Assembly: GCA_047459075.1 (NCBI GenBank)
Contig: VSCH01000004.1
Span: 53,174 to 117,173, forward strand
Direction of reading: 5' to 3'
Length of the DNA stretch: 64,000 nt
Origin: ZC4RG19 sp017577565
Lineage (GTDB): Bacteria > Actinomycetota > Acidimicrobiia > Acidimicrobiales > VFJN01
The notes under the pieces were generated by a model, which was not told the origin of the DNA, made no database searches, and saw nothing but the letters and a program-made list of their open reading frames with translations. The position numbers were made by a program, and so were the translations under genes. Position 1 is the stretch's first letter. The number at the start of each line of letters is the position of its first letter. Of the stretch, positions 7,296-16,538 are shown piece by piece.

Positions 7296-9815
7296 TTGTT
7301 CGAACGGTTCACCGACCGGGCTCGACGGGTCGTGGTCCTGGCCCAGGAAGAAGCCCGGCTCCTCAACCACAACTACATCGGCACCGAGCACATCCTCCTC
7401 GGCCTCATCCACGAGGGCGAGGGGGTCGCCGCGAAGGCGCTCGAGTCGCTGGGCATCAGCCTCGAGGCGGTGCGGCAGCAGGTCGAGGAGATCATCGGCC
7501 AGGGCGGCTCGTCGCCGTCCGGGCACATCCCGTTCACGCCCCGCGCCAAGAAGGTCCTCGAGCTGTCCCTGCGCGAGGCGCTGCAGCTCGGCCACAACTA
7601 CATCGGCACCGAGCACATCCTCCTCGGCCTCATCCGCGAGGGCGAGGGGGTGGCCGCGCAGGTGCTGGTCAAGCTGGGGGCCGACCTGTCCCGCGTCCGC
7701 CAGCAGGTCATCCAGCTGCTGTCCGGCTACCAGGGCACGGGCGGCCCGGCGGGCGAGAAGGCCGGTGCCACCTCGGGCTCGAGCAGCTCGTCCGAGCAGC
7801 CGACGGGCTCGCTGGTCCTCGACCAGTTCGGCCGCAACCTCACGCAGCTGGCCCGCGAGAAGAAGCTCGACCCGGTCATCGGCCGTGCCCGCGAGATGGA
7901 GCGGGTCATGCAGGTCCTGTCCCGCCGCACCAAGAACAACCCGGTGCTGGTGGGCGAGCCGGGCGTCGGCAAGACCGCCATCGTCGAGGGCCTGGCCCAG
8001 GCCATCGTCAACAAGGAGGTCCCCGAGACCCTCGAGGGCAAGCAGCTCTACACCCTCGACCTCGGGGCCCTGGTCGCCGGCAGCCGCTACCGCGGCGACT
8101 TCGAGGAGCGCCTGAAGAAGGTGCTCAAGGAGATCCGCACCCGCGGCGACATCATCCTGTTCATCGACGAGATCCACACCCTGGTGGGCGCCGGTGCCGC
8201 CGAGGGCGCCATCGACGCGGCCTCGATCCTGAAGCCGATGCTGGCCCGGGGCGAGCTGCAGACGATCGGCGCGACCACCCTCGACGAGTACCGCAAGTAC
8301 CTCGAGAAGGACGCCGCGCTCGAGCGCCGGTTCCAGAAGATCACGGTCGAGGAGCCCACCGTGGCCCACACGATCGAGATCCTGAAGGGCCTGCGCGACC
8401 GGTACGAGGCGCACCACCGGGTCACGATCACCGACCAGGCGCTCGTGGCCTCGGCCAACCTGGCCGACCGCTACATCAGCGACCGGTACCTGCCCGACAA
8501 GGCCATCGACCTCATCGACGAGGCGGGCAGCCGCCTGCGCATCAAGCGCATGCAGACCCCGCCCGACTACAAGGAGCTCGAGAACGAGCTCGCCAAGATC
8601 GTCGAGCAGAAGAAGAAGGCCGTCGAGCGGCAGGACTTCGAGGAGGCCGGCCGCCTGCGCGACGCCGAGAAGGAGCTCCTGGCCCGCAAGGAGGCCATGG
8701 AGCGCGAGATCAAGGACTCCGGCGTCGACCTGTTCGACGAGGTCGACGAGGAGGCCATCGCCGAGGTCCTCTCGGTGTGGACGGGCATCCCCGTCTACAA
8801 GCTCACCGAGGAGGAGACCCAGAAGCTCCTCCGCATGGAGGAGGAGCTGCACAAGCGGGTCGTCGGCCAGCACGACGCCATCCGGGCGGTCAGCCAGGCC
8901 ATCCGGCGCACCCGTGCCGGCCTGAAGGATCCGAAGCGCCCCAGCGGCTCGTTCATCTTCCTCGGCCCCTCCGGCGTCGGGAAGACCGAGCTGGCCAAGA
9001 CGCTCGCCGAGTTCCTGTTCGGCGACGAGACCGCGCTGATCCAGCTCGACATGTCCGAGTACATGGAGAAGCACACGGTCTCGCGGCTGGTCGGCTCGCC
9101 CCCGGGCTACGTCGGCTACGAGGAGGGCGGTCAGCTCACCGAGGCCGTGCGGCGCAAGCCGTTCTCGGTGGTGCTGTTCGACGAGATCGAGAAGGCCCAC
9201 CCCGACGTGTTCAACACGCTCCTCCAGATCCTGGAGGAGGGGCGCCTCACCGACGCCCAGGGCCGCTCGGTCGACTTCCGCAACACCGTGCTGATCATGA
9301 CCTCGAACCTCGGCACGGCCGACCTCCGCAAGGCCAGCGTCGGCTTCGCCCGGGCCGACGAGACGGTGTCGTACGAGAAGATGAAGGACAAGGTCAACGA
9401 GGCGCTCAAGCAGCACTTCCGGCCGGAGTTCCTCAACCGGATCGACGACACCATCGTCTTCCACGAGCTGACCAAGGACGAGGTCACCCAGATCGTCGAC
9501 CTGATGATCAAGCGGGTGCAGCGGCAGCTCGAGGGCCAGGGCCTGGGCCTGGAGCTCACGCAGGAGGCCAAGTACTACCTGGCCGACAAGGGCTACGACC
9601 CGCAGCTGGGCGCCCGTCCGCTGCGGCGGGCCATCCAGCGGCTGGTCGAGGACCCGGTCTCCGAGAAGCTCCTGCTCAAGGAGGTCCGGGCCGGCGAGAT
9701 CGTCGTCGTCGACGTCGAGGACGACCCGGAGACGGGCGACCGCCGGCTCACGTTCCGGACGGTCGAGGGCTTCGTGCCCCCGCCGATGGAGCTGGCCGAG
9801 GCCGGCGACGCCTGA
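7296..9815 (+). CDS. clpC: ATP-dependent Clp protease ATP-binding subunit ClpC
   Basis: An 839-residue Hsp100 unfoldase that feeds substrates to the ClpP chamber. It has two N-terminal Clp repeats (residues ~1-68 and ~77-145, each with HNYIGTEHILLGLI), a first AAA+ module with Walker A GEPGVGKT near 218 and FIDEIHTLVGAG, a UVR/coiled-coil middle domain near 435-465 that marks ClpC, and a second AAA+ module with GPSGVGKT near 557 and SPPGYVGYEEGGQLTE. The start is TTG at 7296, chosen because family members begin MFERFTDRARR and because GGGAGG precedes it. Length is standard. In actinobacteria ClpC is usually essential. A strong hairpin follows the gene. Confidence 0.98.
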   Translation: MFERFTDRARRVVVLAQEEARLLNHNYIGTEHILLGLIHEGEGVAAKALESLGISLEAVRQQVEEIIGQGGSSPSGHIPFTPRAKKVLELSLREALQLGHNYIGTEHILLGLIREGEGVAAQVLVKLGADLSRVRQQVIQLLSGYQGTGGPAGEKAGATSGSSSSSEQPTGSLVLDQFGRNLTQLAREKKLDPVIGRAREMERVMQVLSRRTKNNPVLVGEPGVGKTAIVEGLAQAIVNKEVPETLEGKQLYTLDLGALVAGSRYRGDFEERLKKVLKEIRTRGDIILFIDEIHTLVGAGAAEGAIDAASILKPMLARGELQTIGATTLDEYRKYLEKDAALERRFQKITVEEPTVAHTIEILKGLRDRYEAHHRVTITDQALVASANLADRYISDRYLPDKAIDLIDEAGSRLRIKRMQTPPDYKELENELAKIVEQKKKAVERQDFEEAGRLRDAEKELLARKEAMEREIKDSGVDLFDEVDEEAIAEVLSVWTGIPVYKLTEEETQKLLRMEEELHKRVVGQHDAIRAVSQAIRRTRAGLKDPKRPSGSFIFLGPSGVGKTELAKTLAEFLFGDETALIQLDMSEYMEKHTVSRLVGSPPGYVGYEEGGQLTEAVRRKPFSVVLFDEIEKAHPDVFNTLLQILEEGRLTDAQGRSVDFRNTVLIMTSNLGTADLRKASVGFARADETVSYEKMKDKVNEALKQHFRPEFLNRIDDTIVFHELTKDEVTQIVDLMIKRVQRQLEGQGLGLELTQEAKYYLADKGYDPQLGARPLRRAIQRLVEDPVSEKLLLKEVRAGEIVVVDVEDDPETGDRRLTFRTVEGFVPPPMELAEAGDA

Positions 9816-9843
9816 CCGGCACGACATCGACCACAGGCACAGC

Positions 9844-9873
9844 GTGCGGGGCCGCCTGGGTGCGGCCCCGCAC
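9844..9873 (+). terminator. Hairpin terminator after clpC
   Basis: A 12-bp perfect stem, GTGCGGGGCCGC (9844-9855) with its complement (9862-9873), around a 6-nt loop, 29 bp after the stop. There is no U-tract, as is common in high-GC actinobacteria. Confidence 0.65.
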
Positions 9874-9929
9874 CCGCGTCTAACCTCACGGCGCTCACGG
9901 CCACCCTGTCCCCCGCATCCACGCCGCCG

Positions 9930-10682
9930 GTGTCCCGCATCCGTCGATCGATCCTCCTCGCCCTCCTCGCCCTGGTCGCCACCGCGTGCGAGGTGCGCAC
10001 CAGGGTGACCGTGGACGTCGCCGAGGACGGCTCGGGCACCGTCGAGGTGGCCGTCGGCCTCGACCGAGCGGCGCTGGAGGAGCTGCCCGACCTCGACGGC
10101 GACGGGGCCCGGACCGCCGCCGACCTGGACCAGCTGGTCCGGGACGACGACCTCGTGGCCGCCGGGTGGATCGTCGAGCCGGCGGCGACCGACGGCGACG
10201 GCACGACCTGGGTGCGGGCCCGGCGGGCGTTCGGCACGCCCGAGGAGGCCGAGCGGGTGCTGGCCGAGCTCACCGGCCCCGACGGCCCGCTGCGGGACGT
10301 GCGGCTGGTGCGGTCCGAGTCCTTCGGGCGCGACCGGTTCGAGCTGTCGGGCACCGTCGACCTCCGCGACGGGCTCGAGGCCTTCGGCGACGAGGCGATG
10401 GCGGCCGTGCTCGAGGGCGAGCCGCTGGGGGAGGACCCGGCGGTGATCGAGGAGCGCCTGGGGCGGCCGCTGGCCGAGGTGTTCACCTTCGAGCTGGTCG
10501 CGGCGCTGCCCGGCGGGACGACGACCTGGAGCCCTCGCCTGGGCGACGGGCCGGTCGAGGTCCGGGCCGAGACCACCGTCCACGACTGGCCCGTACTCGG
10601 CCTGGCGGCGTTGGCGGTGGCGTCGTTCCTCGCCCTGGTCGTCGTGCTGGTCGTGCGGGCCGTGCGCCGCCGGCCGGCCTGA
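9930..10682 (+). CDS. Membrane-anchored lipoprotein with C-terminal transmembrane segment (LppM-like)
   Basis: A 250-residue secreted protein. Residues 1-20 form a signal peptide ending in the lipobox ATAC. The next ~190 residues start with VRTRVTVDVAEDGSGTVEVAV, resembling the LppM-type beta-strand domain of mycobacterial envelope proteins, and a single C-terminal helix (LAALAVASFLALVVVLVV) is followed by a positive tail. The combination of lipid anchor and C-terminal helix would tether both ends of the domain to the membrane. The start is GTG with no clear ribosome-binding site. The function is unknown; LppM resemblance is by layout only. Confidence 0.7.
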   Translation: MSRIRRSILLALLALVATACEVRTRVTVDVAEDGSGTVEVAVGLDRAALEELPDLDGDGARTAADLDQLVRDDDLVAAGWIVEPAATDGDGTTWVRARRAFGTPEEAERVLAELTGPDGPLRDVRLVRSESFGRDRFELSGTVDLRDGLEAFGDEAMAAVLEGEPLGEDPAVIEERLGRPLAEVFTFELVAALPGGTTTWSPRLGDGPVEVRAETTVHDWPVLGLAALAVASFLALVVVLVVRAVRRRPA

Positions 10683-10730
10683 TCGGCGCCGGGGTGCCGC
10701 CGGGAGCGACCGGACGCCGCCGGCGCCGGG

Positions 10731-12395
10731 TCAGCAGCCGGCCAGCGACGTGCGGCTGCCGGCCGGGGTGGTCAGGCGCCGGGGGTCGCCGCCGGGCGGC
10801 GTCACGGTGATCTCGACGTCACCGGTCGCGTCGCCGAGGCCCAGGTGGACGACGGGCGGCGCGCCGGCGGCGTAGCCCGTCGTGCTCGTCGCCCAGGCGG
10901 TGGCGCGGCGGTCGCCGGCCGTGGCCTCCACCCGGGTGCCGGCGGCCGCCGGCCCCAGGGCGGCGAGGTCGACCTCGACCCAGGCGCCGGCGGTGCCGGT
11001 CGCGCGGAACAGCACGGAGGGCTCGGACGGCTCCCAGGCGACGAGGAACACGTCGAGGCGCCCGTCGCGGTCGAGGTCGGCGGTCGCGCCGGTGACCCAG
11101 TAGCGCCCGGCCGCGGCCTCGCCGGTGGGCTCGAGGCGGGGCACGCCGTCCTCCGTGCCGGTGTTGCGCAGCACGAGCGGCGTGCCGTCCTCGGTGACGG
11201 CCGAGGTCACGACGTCGGGCCGGCCGTCGTCGTCCAGGTCGGCGACGGCGACGTGGGGCGCCTTGGTCGGCAGCGGCGGCGAGCCCGCCTCCTCGGTGAC
11301 GTCCCCGAGGGCGGGGGCGCCCGGCTCGCTGCGGTTGAGGAGCACCCGCACCGGCACCGTCTCACCGTCGTCGACCGTCGAGTTGAAGTGCTGGCCGACG
11401 ACGAGGTCGGGCCGGCCGTCGCCGTCCAGGTCGCCGGCGTCGACGCCGGCCGGGTCGTCCTCGTCACCATGGGTCTCCCAGCGCAGCTCGGGGACCTCCT
11501 CGACGACGAACCCGTCGGGCCCGCCGAGCAGGACCCGGGGGTCGCCGCTGGTCACGATGTCGAGCCGGCCGTCGCCGTCGAGGTCGACGGTGGCGAGGGC
11601 GAGGCCCCGCAGGTCGTCGGGGACGCCCCAGTCGTTGGTGGCGTCCTCGAAGGCGAACCCGCCGGTGTTGCGGAACGCCCGGGTGGGGCCGTCGCCGAAC
11701 CGGTCGCCGAGGACGAGGAGGTCGGTGAGGCCGTCGCGGTCGACGTCGAGCGCGGCGATCGACCGGGCGGCCGTCGCCGGGGCCAGCTCGGCGACCGCCG
11801 ACCAGCCGTCGCCCCGGTTCTCGTAGACGGTCGTCGGGCGCTCGGTGAGCTCGTCGCCGGGCTGGGGGTTGCGGGCGACGACCAGGTCGAGGTCGCCGTC
11901 GCCGTCCAGGTCGGCGAAGGTGGCGCCGCTGGTGCGGGCGAGCTCGCCGGGGAAGCGGTCGTCGACCGCGAACCCGTCGGGCCCGCCCAGCAGGAGCCGG
12001 TCGGGGGAGGGGCCGTCCGCGCCCCGCACCCGGTAGTCGGCCTCGTCGCGGTCGGCGAAGCCCCCGACGAACAGGTCGGTCCAGCCGTCCCCGTCGACGT
12101 CGGCCGCGGCGGCGGCGTGGCCGTACATCCCGAGGAGCGGCTCGACCAGGCCCCGGTCCCCGGTGACGTCCTCGAACCCGAGCGGACCGTCCCCGCCCCC
12201 GCCGGGCGGCGCCGTCCAGCAGGTGGCGGCCCCCTCCGCCGGCACGGGCTCGGCGGGGGCGGTCGTGGCGGGCGCGCCCGGGTCCCGGGCCTCGCCGTCC
12301 GCTCCCTCGTCGTCGCCGCCGCTGCCGCAGCCCCAGGCGAGGGCCAGCGCCACCGCCGCGGCGACGGCTCGTCGCCCGTAGCCGTCCAGGTGCAT
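10731..12395 (-). CDS. Secreted FG-GAP/VCBS repeat lipoprotein (ASPIC/UnbV-like C-terminus)
   Basis: A 554-residue lipoprotein with a signal peptide and the cysteine in LALAWGCGSGG. After an Ala/Pro linker it carries seven FG-GAP/VCBS repeats, each with a calcium-binding core such as ADVDGDGWTDLFVGG or GDLDGDGRPDLVVGQ, which build an integrin-like beta-propeller at roughly residues 80-450. The end (VEVDLAALGPAAAGTRVEATAGDRRATAW) resembles the ASPIC/UnbV domain. The role is likely extracellular binding or adhesion, unproven. I chose ATG 12395 because the signal peptide begins there; a GTG further upstream is possible. Convergent with the preceding lipoprotein gene, 48 bp away. Confidence 0.87.
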   Translation of the reverse strand: MHLDGYGRRAVAAAVALALAWGCGSGGDDEGADGEARDPGAPATTAPAEPVPAEGAATCWTAPPGGGGDGPLGFEDVTGDRGLVEPLLGMYGHAAAAADVDGDGWTDLFVGGFADRDEADYRVRGADGPSPDRLLLGGPDGFAVDDRFPGELARTSGATFADLDGDGDLDLVVARNPQPGDELTERPTTVYENRGDGWSAVAELAPATAARSIAALDVDRDGLTDLLVLGDRFGDGPTRAFRNTGGFAFEDATNDWGVPDDLRGLALATVDLDGDGRLDIVTSGDPRVLLGGPDGFVVEEVPELRWETHGDEDDPAGVDAGDLDGDGRPDLVVGQHFNSTVDDGETVPVRVLLNRSEPGAPALGDVTEEAGSPPLPTKAPHVAVADLDDDGRPDVVTSAVTEDGTPLVLRNTGTEDGVPRLEPTGEAAAGRYWVTGATADLDRDGRLDVFLVAWEPSEPSVLFRATGTAGAWVEVDLAALGPAAAGTRVEATAGDRRATAWATSTTGYAAGAPPVVHLGLGDATGDVEITVTPPGGDPRRLTTPAGSRTSLAGC

Positions 12396-12466
12396 GTGCA
12401 CGTCCCGCCGATCGGTCGTCCCGGCCACGCTACGGCCCGGCACCCGTCGCTGTCACACCCCCTGCG

Positions 12467-12472
12467 TAGGGT
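12467..12472 (+). promoter_or_regulatory. -10 hexamer TAGGGT of radA
   Basis: TAGGGT, 8 nt before the radA ATG; predicts a leaderless mRNA. Confidence 0.5.
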
Positions 12473-12480
12473 GCGGCGCC

Positions 12481-13872
12481 ATGGCCCGGGTGAAGACCGT
12501 CTTCCGATGCACCGCCTGCGGCGCCGAGGCGCCGAAGTGGGCCGGCTGGTGCTCGGCCTGCGACGCCAGCGGCACCCTGGTCGAGGAGCTGGTGGCCGCG
12601 CCCCGGCAGCCGGGCGCCGGCCTGGTGCGGCCGTCCACGCCCGTGCCGGTGGCCGAGGCGCTCGGCGACGCCACCGAGCCGGTGCCGACGGGCGACGCCG
12701 AGCTCGACCGGGTGCTCGGCGGCGGGCTCGTGCCCGGGTCGGTGACGCTGCTCGGTGGCGAGCCGGGCGTCGGCAAGTCCACCCTGCTCCTGCAGGCGCT
12801 GGCCTCGGTGGCCGAGCGGCGGGCGGCCGCGTGCGGCGGCCGCCGGGCCTCGTGCCTGTACGTCACCGCCGAGGAGTCGGCCCGCCAGGTGGCCCTGCGG
12901 GCCGAGCGGCTCGGCGTGCGCACGCCGTCGCTGTGGCTGGTCGCCGAGACCGCCCTGCCGCACGTCCTCGCCCACCTCGACGCGCTGGCGCCCGACGTCG
13001 TCGTGGTCGACTCCATCCAGACCGTCCACGACCCCGAGCTGGGCTCGGCCCCCGGCTCGGTCGGCCAGGTGCGGGGCTGCGCGCAGCGGCTGGTGCGCGA
13101 GGCCAAGGCCCGCGGCACCAGCGTCGTGCTGGTCGGGCACGTCACCAAGGACGGCGCGCTGGCCGGCCCCCGGGTGCTCGAGCACATGGTCGACACGGTG
13201 CTCAGCTTCGAGGGCGAGCGCCACCACGCGCTGCGCATGCTGCGGGCGGTCAAGCACCGGTTCGGCGGCACCCACGAGCTCGGCCTCTACGAGATGGGCG
13301 ACCGGGGGCTCGTGCCCGTGCCCGACCCCAGCGCCCTGTTCCTGGCCGACCGCCAGCCCGGCGTGCCGGGGTCGGTCGTCGCCCCGGTGCTCGACGGCCA
13401 GCGGCCGCTGCTCGTCGAGGTGCAGGCGCTGGTCGTGCCGAGTGGCGCGCCCTCGCCCCGGCGTACGGCCCAGGGCGTCGACGCCGGCCGCCTGTCCCAG
13501 GTGCTGGCCGTGCTCGAGCGCCACGCCGGGCTCGACCTCGGTCGCTGCGAGGTCCACGTGGCGGTGGCCGGCGGGGTCCGGGTGCCCGAGCCGGGCGTCG
13601 ACCTGGCCGTGGCGCTGGCGGTGGCGTCGTCGGCCACCGGGCGGCCCGTGCCGCCCGACCTGGTCACCTGCGGCGAGGTCGGGCTGGGCGGCGAGGTGCG
13701 CCAGGTCCACCGCACCGACCGCCGCCTCGCCGAGGCCGCCCGGCTCGGCTTCACCAGCGCCGTCGTGCCCCGCTCGGCGCCCGAGGCCCCGGCGGGGATG
13801 CGGCTCGTGCGGGTCCGCTCCATCGTCGAGGCGCTGCGCCGGCCCGCGCCCGAGCCGGTGGGCGCGGGCTGA
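12481..13872 (+). CDS. radA: DNA repair protein RadA
   Basis: A 463-residue RecA-related branch-migration helicase that processes recombination intermediates. It shows the N-terminal zinc finger with two CxxC pairs (FRCTACG and WCSACD, residues ~10-30), Walker A GGEPGVGKST near residue 93, Walker B VVVVDSIQTV, the RadA-specific KHRFGG motif near 257, and a C-terminal Lon-like domain without protease activity. The start ATG 12481 fits both the family start (MARVKTVFRC) and the TAGGGT hexamer 8 nt upstream. It stands directly before disA, a pairing known from other actinobacteria where RadA can restrain DisA activity. Confidence 0.97.
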   Translation: MARVKTVFRCTACGAEAPKWAGWCSACDASGTLVEELVAAPRQPGAGLVRPSTPVPVAEALGDATEPVPTGDAELDRVLGGGLVPGSVTLLGGEPGVGKSTLLLQALASVAERRAAACGGRRASCLYVTAEESARQVALRAERLGVRTPSLWLVAETALPHVLAHLDALAPDVVVVDSIQTVHDPELGSAPGSVGQVRGCAQRLVREAKARGTSVVLVGHVTKDGALAGPRVLEHMVDTVLSFEGERHHALRMLRAVKHRFGGTHELGLYEMGDRGLVPVPDPSALFLADRQPGVPGSVVAPVLDGQRPLLVEVQALVVPSGAPSPRRTAQGVDAGRLSQVLAVLERHAGLDLGRCEVHVAVAGGVRVPEPGVDLAVALAVASSATGRPVPPDLVTCGEVGLGGEVRQVHRTDRRLAEAARLGFTSAVVPRSAPEAPAGMRLVRVRSIVEALRRPAPEPVGAG

Positions 13873-13945
13873 GCGGGGGGCCGGCCGCGCGCCGACCGGC
13901 GGCGCAGGCGCGCGCTCGCCGACCGGGGGGTCGCGCCCCGCGCAC

Positions 13946-13951
13946 TACCAT
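13946..13951 (+). promoter_or_regulatory. -10 hexamer TACCAT of disA
   Basis: TACCAT, 6 nt before GTG 13958 and 9 nt before the adjacent GTG 13961. Confidence 0.45.
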
Positions 13952-13957
13952 TGCGGT

Positions 13958-15031
13958 GTGGTGAACCGCCCCAGCCCCGAGCTCCTCAAGGCGCTCGCGG
14001 CCGTGGCCCCGGGGACGCCCCTGCGCGAGGGCCTCGATCGCATCCTGCAGGCCAGCAAGGGTGCCTTGATCGTCATCGGCGACGGGCCCGAGGTGCTGAA
14101 CATCTGTTCGGGCGGGTTCCTCCTCGACGCGGCCTTCAGCCCGCAGCGCCTGTCCGAGCTGGCGAAGATGGACGGCGCCATCATCCTGGCCAGCGACGCC
14201 AGCCGCATCGCCCGCGCCAACGTCCACCTGGTGCCCAACCCGAACGTCCCCACGTCGGAGACGGGCACCCGGCACCGCACCGCCGAGCGCGTCGCCCGGT
14301 CCATCGACGTGCCGGTCATCTCGGTGTCCGAGGACATGGCGATCATCGCCGTCTACGTCGGCGACGAGAAGCACCCGCTGGAGTCGATCCCCCGCCTCCT
14401 CGTGCGGGCCAACCAGGCGCTGCAGACGTTGGAGCGCTACCGCGAGCGCCTCGACGCCGTCACGGCCTCGCTGTCCGCCCTCGAGGTCGAGGACCTCGTC
14501 ACGCTGCGCGACGTCGTCCACGTCCTGCAGCGGACCGAGATGGTCCGGCGCATCGCCGACGAGATCAACGCCGACATCGTCCAGCTCGGCGTGGACGGCC
14601 GCCTGGTGGCCCTCCAGCTGGAGGAGCTGATGGGTGGTGTCGAGGACGACCGGCGCCTGGTCATGCTCGACTACTTCACCCCCGAGACCGAGTGGCACCT
14701 CGAGAACGCCATGGCGGCGCTCAACAACATGAGCACCGAGGAGCTGCTCGACTCCACCGCCGTCGGCTCGACGCTGCACCTGCCCGGCACCGAGGTCGAC
14801 CTCGACGCCAGCGTCCAGCCCCGCGGCTACCGGCTGCTGTCCCGCATCCCGCGCCTGCCGGAGGAGATCGTCCACCGCATCGTCCAGCGGTTCGGCACCC
14901 TCCAGAAGATCATGCGGGCGACCGTCGAGGACCTCGACGAGGCCACGGGGGTCGGCCAGGCCCGGGCCCGGGCCATCAAGGAGGGCCTGTCCCGCCTGGC
15001 CGAGTCGAGCATCCTCGACCGCTACAGCTGA
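13958..15031 (+). CDS. disA: DNA-integrity scanning diadenylate cyclase DisA
   Basis: A 357-residue octameric enzyme that makes cyclic di-AMP from two ATP and is inhibited when it meets branched DNA. The DAC domain carries both signature motifs, MDGAIIL (DGA near residue 72) and TRHRTAER (RHRT near 105). The central helical spine follows and the C-terminal helix-hairpin-helix DNA-binding domain is visible in EEIVHRIVQRFGTLQKI ... ATGVGQARARAI. There are two adjacent GTG codons; the upstream one sits 6 nt after a -10 hexamer. The gene is 85 bp after radA and has its own promoter. Cyclic di-AMP is thus a likely second messenger here. Confidence 0.97.
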   Translation: MVNRPSPELLKALAAVAPGTPLREGLDRILQASKGALIVIGDGPEVLNICSGGFLLDAAFSPQRLSELAKMDGAIILASDASRIARANVHLVPNPNVPTSETGTRHRTAERVARSIDVPVISVSEDMAIIAVYVGDEKHPLESIPRLLVRANQALQTLERYRERLDAVTASLSALEVEDLVTLRDVVHVLQRTEMVRRIADEINADIVQLGVDGRLVALQLEELMGGVEDDRRLVMLDYFTPETEWHLENAMAALNNMSTEELLDSTAVGSTLHLPGTEVDLDASVQPRGYRLLSRIPRLPEEIVHRIVQRFGTLQKIMRATVEDLDEATGVGQARARAIKEGLSRLAESSILDRYS

Positions 15032-15085
15032 GGCGGGCCCGCCGGCCTCGCCCGCGCCGGCCGGCGGGCGCTAGAACCGGCGGTC

Positions 15086-15742
15086 ATGCGCATCACCCTG
15101 CCGTCCGGCACGGCCGCCGAGATCGCCCGCCCCGAGGGCACGCCCTCCCGTGGGCTGGTCGTCATCCCCGACATCGGCAGCCTCCGGCCCCTGTTCGACG
15201 AGATGGTCGCCCGGCTCGCCGCCGAGAACGGCTGGGTCGTGTGCGCCTTCGACGTGTGGGCGGGGCGCGACGACCTGACGTCGCTGGAGGACCGGCTGGC
15301 GGCCGCCCGCGACCTGGACGACGACCGCGTGCTCGGCGACGCGGTGGCCGCGGCCGACGCCACCGGCGTCGAGCCGGTCGGCGTCCTCGGTTTCTGCATG
15401 GGGGGCATGTACGCCATGAAGGCCGCCGGCACCGGCCGGTTCCACCGGGCGGTGGCCTTCTACGGCATGGCCCGGGTCCCGGAGATGTGGCGCAGCCCGG
15501 GCCAGGGCGAGCCGCTCGACGCCCTCGCCCGCCCCGAGGCCTGCCCGACGCTGCACATCGCCGGCACCGCCGACCCCTGGGTGCCGCCCGAGGACCTGGA
15601 GGCGCTCGAGGCCGCCGGCGTCGAGGTCGTCCGCTACGAGGGCGCCGACCACGGCTTCGTGCACGACCCGAGCCGCCCGGCGCACCGCCCCGACGACGCC
15701 ACCGACGCCTGGCGGCGGGCCATCGCCCACCTCTCGGGCTGA
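15086..15742 (+). CDS. Dienelactone hydrolase family protein
   Basis: A 218-residue alpha/beta hydrolase of the DLH family. The nucleophile elbow GFCMGGMY carries Cys (about residue 111) as in true dienelactone hydrolases; the acid is in GTADPWVP and the histidine in ADHGFVHD, completing a Cys-Asp-His triad. Known members open dienelactones in chlorocatechol breakdown, but many act on other esters; no aromatic-degradation genes are nearby, so the substrate is open. A TAGAAC hexamer lies 8 nt before the ATG. Confidence 0.87.
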   Translation: MRITLPSGTAAEIARPEGTPSRGLVVIPDIGSLRPLFDEMVARLAAENGWVVCAFDVWAGRDDLTSLEDRLAAARDLDDDRVLGDAVAAADATGVEPVGVLGFCMGGMYAMKAAGTGRFHRAVAFYGMARVPEMWRSPGQGEPLDALARPEACPTLHIAGTADPWVPPEDLEALEAAGVEVVRYEGADHGFVHDPSRPAHRPDDATDAWRRAIAHLSG

Positions 15743-15798
15743 CCGGTCCGGGCGGGGTCCCGACCGGCCGGCGCCGCCCCGGCGGGCCGGGTCGGCCC

Positions 15799-16458
15799 TC
15801 AGCGGGCGCGGCGCTCGAGCTCCTCGCGGTTCGTGATCTTGTACCGGCGGTCGGACTGCTCGATCCACCCCAGCCGGACGAAGCTGGCGATCGCCTTGTT
15901 GACCCGCTCGCGCGACGCGCCGACCATCGCCGCCAGCTCCTCCTGCGTGACCGGCAGGGTGAACTCGTCGGCGCCGCCGGCCATCTCCAGCAGGCGCTTG
16001 GCGGTGCGGCCGGTCACGTCGAGGAACACCGTGTCGGCCAGGGCCACGTCCATGCTCCGGAGCCGGCGGGCGAGCAGGGCGACGACCCCCCACAGCAGCT
16101 CCGGCCGGCGCTCGTAGACCTCGCGGATCGGCCCGTAGCCGATCGCCAGCACCTCGGACTGCTCCAGCGCCCGGGCCTCGGCCGTCCGGCCCTGGTTCTC
16201 GAACAGCTGCATCTCGCCGAACAGGTCGCCGGGCTCCATGAGGGCGACGACCGACTCCCGGCCGTCGATCGACCGCTTGGCGATCGCGATCCGCCCCGAC
16301 TTGACGATGTAGACGTTGTCGCCGGGGTCGTCCTCGTGGAACAGCACGTCGCCGCGGCGCAGCTCGACGGTGGTGCTGGCGTCCGCGAGGTGCTGCAGCT
16401 CCTGCGTGGAGAGATCGGCGAAGAGGTCGACGTCGGCGAGCAGGTCCGTGGCGCTCAT
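15799..16458 (-). CDS. Crp/Fnr-family transcriptional regulator
   Basis: A 219-residue regulator. Residues ~1-120 form a cyclic-nucleotide-binding beta-roll (GDVLFHEDDPGDNVYIVKSG; phosphate-binding cassette-like GDLFGEMQLFENQGRTAEARAL near 75-96 with the Arg retained), so a cAMP ligand is possible. The C-terminal winged helix-turn-helix reads VTQEELAAMVGASRERVNKAI near 165-185. It resembles actinobacterial Crp/GlxR. ATG 16458 is 8 nt after TATCGT, and GTG 16461 is the alternative. Divergent from ispD with 80 bp between, so it could regulate itself or ispD. Confidence 0.92.
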   Translation of the reverse strand: MSATDLLADVDLFADLSTQELQHLADASTTVELRRGDVLFHEDDPGDNVYIVKSGRIAIAKRSIDGRESVVALMEPGDLFGEMQLFENQGRTAEARALEQSEVLAIGYGPIREVYERRPELLWGVVALLARRLRSMDVALADTVFLDVTGRTAKRLLEMAGGADEFTLPVTQEELAAMVGASRERVNKAIASFVRLGWIEQSDRRYKITNREELERRAR

Positions 16459-16466
16459 CACACGGA

Positions 16467-16472
16467 ACGATA
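16467..16472 (-). promoter_or_regulatory. -10 hexamer TATCGT of the Crp-family gene
   Basis: TATCGT on the minus strand, 8 nt before ATG 16458. Confidence 0.45.
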
Positions 16473-16538
16473 ACGACGTGCGCCGCGGCCGTCCCGACGA
16501 GGGGTGCCACCGTGGGTGGCGGTAGCCTCCGGGCCGTC

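Noticed and set aside
7200..10583. Minus-strand open frame of 1127 codons opposite clpC
   Set aside because: Antisense shadow of clpC codon bias; composition Leu/Asp/Gly-rich and no motif.
10684..10729. GC-rich inverted repeat CGGCGCCGG between the two convergent lipoprotein genes as a terminator
   Set aside because: Each arm is itself a palindrome and the loop is about 27 nt; stability cannot be judged by eye.
10845..13964. Plus-strand open frame of 1039 codons antisense to the VCBS lipoprotein and over radA
   Set aside because: Low-complexity Gly/Ala/Arg translation; the minus-strand FG-GAP repeats and radA explain the region.
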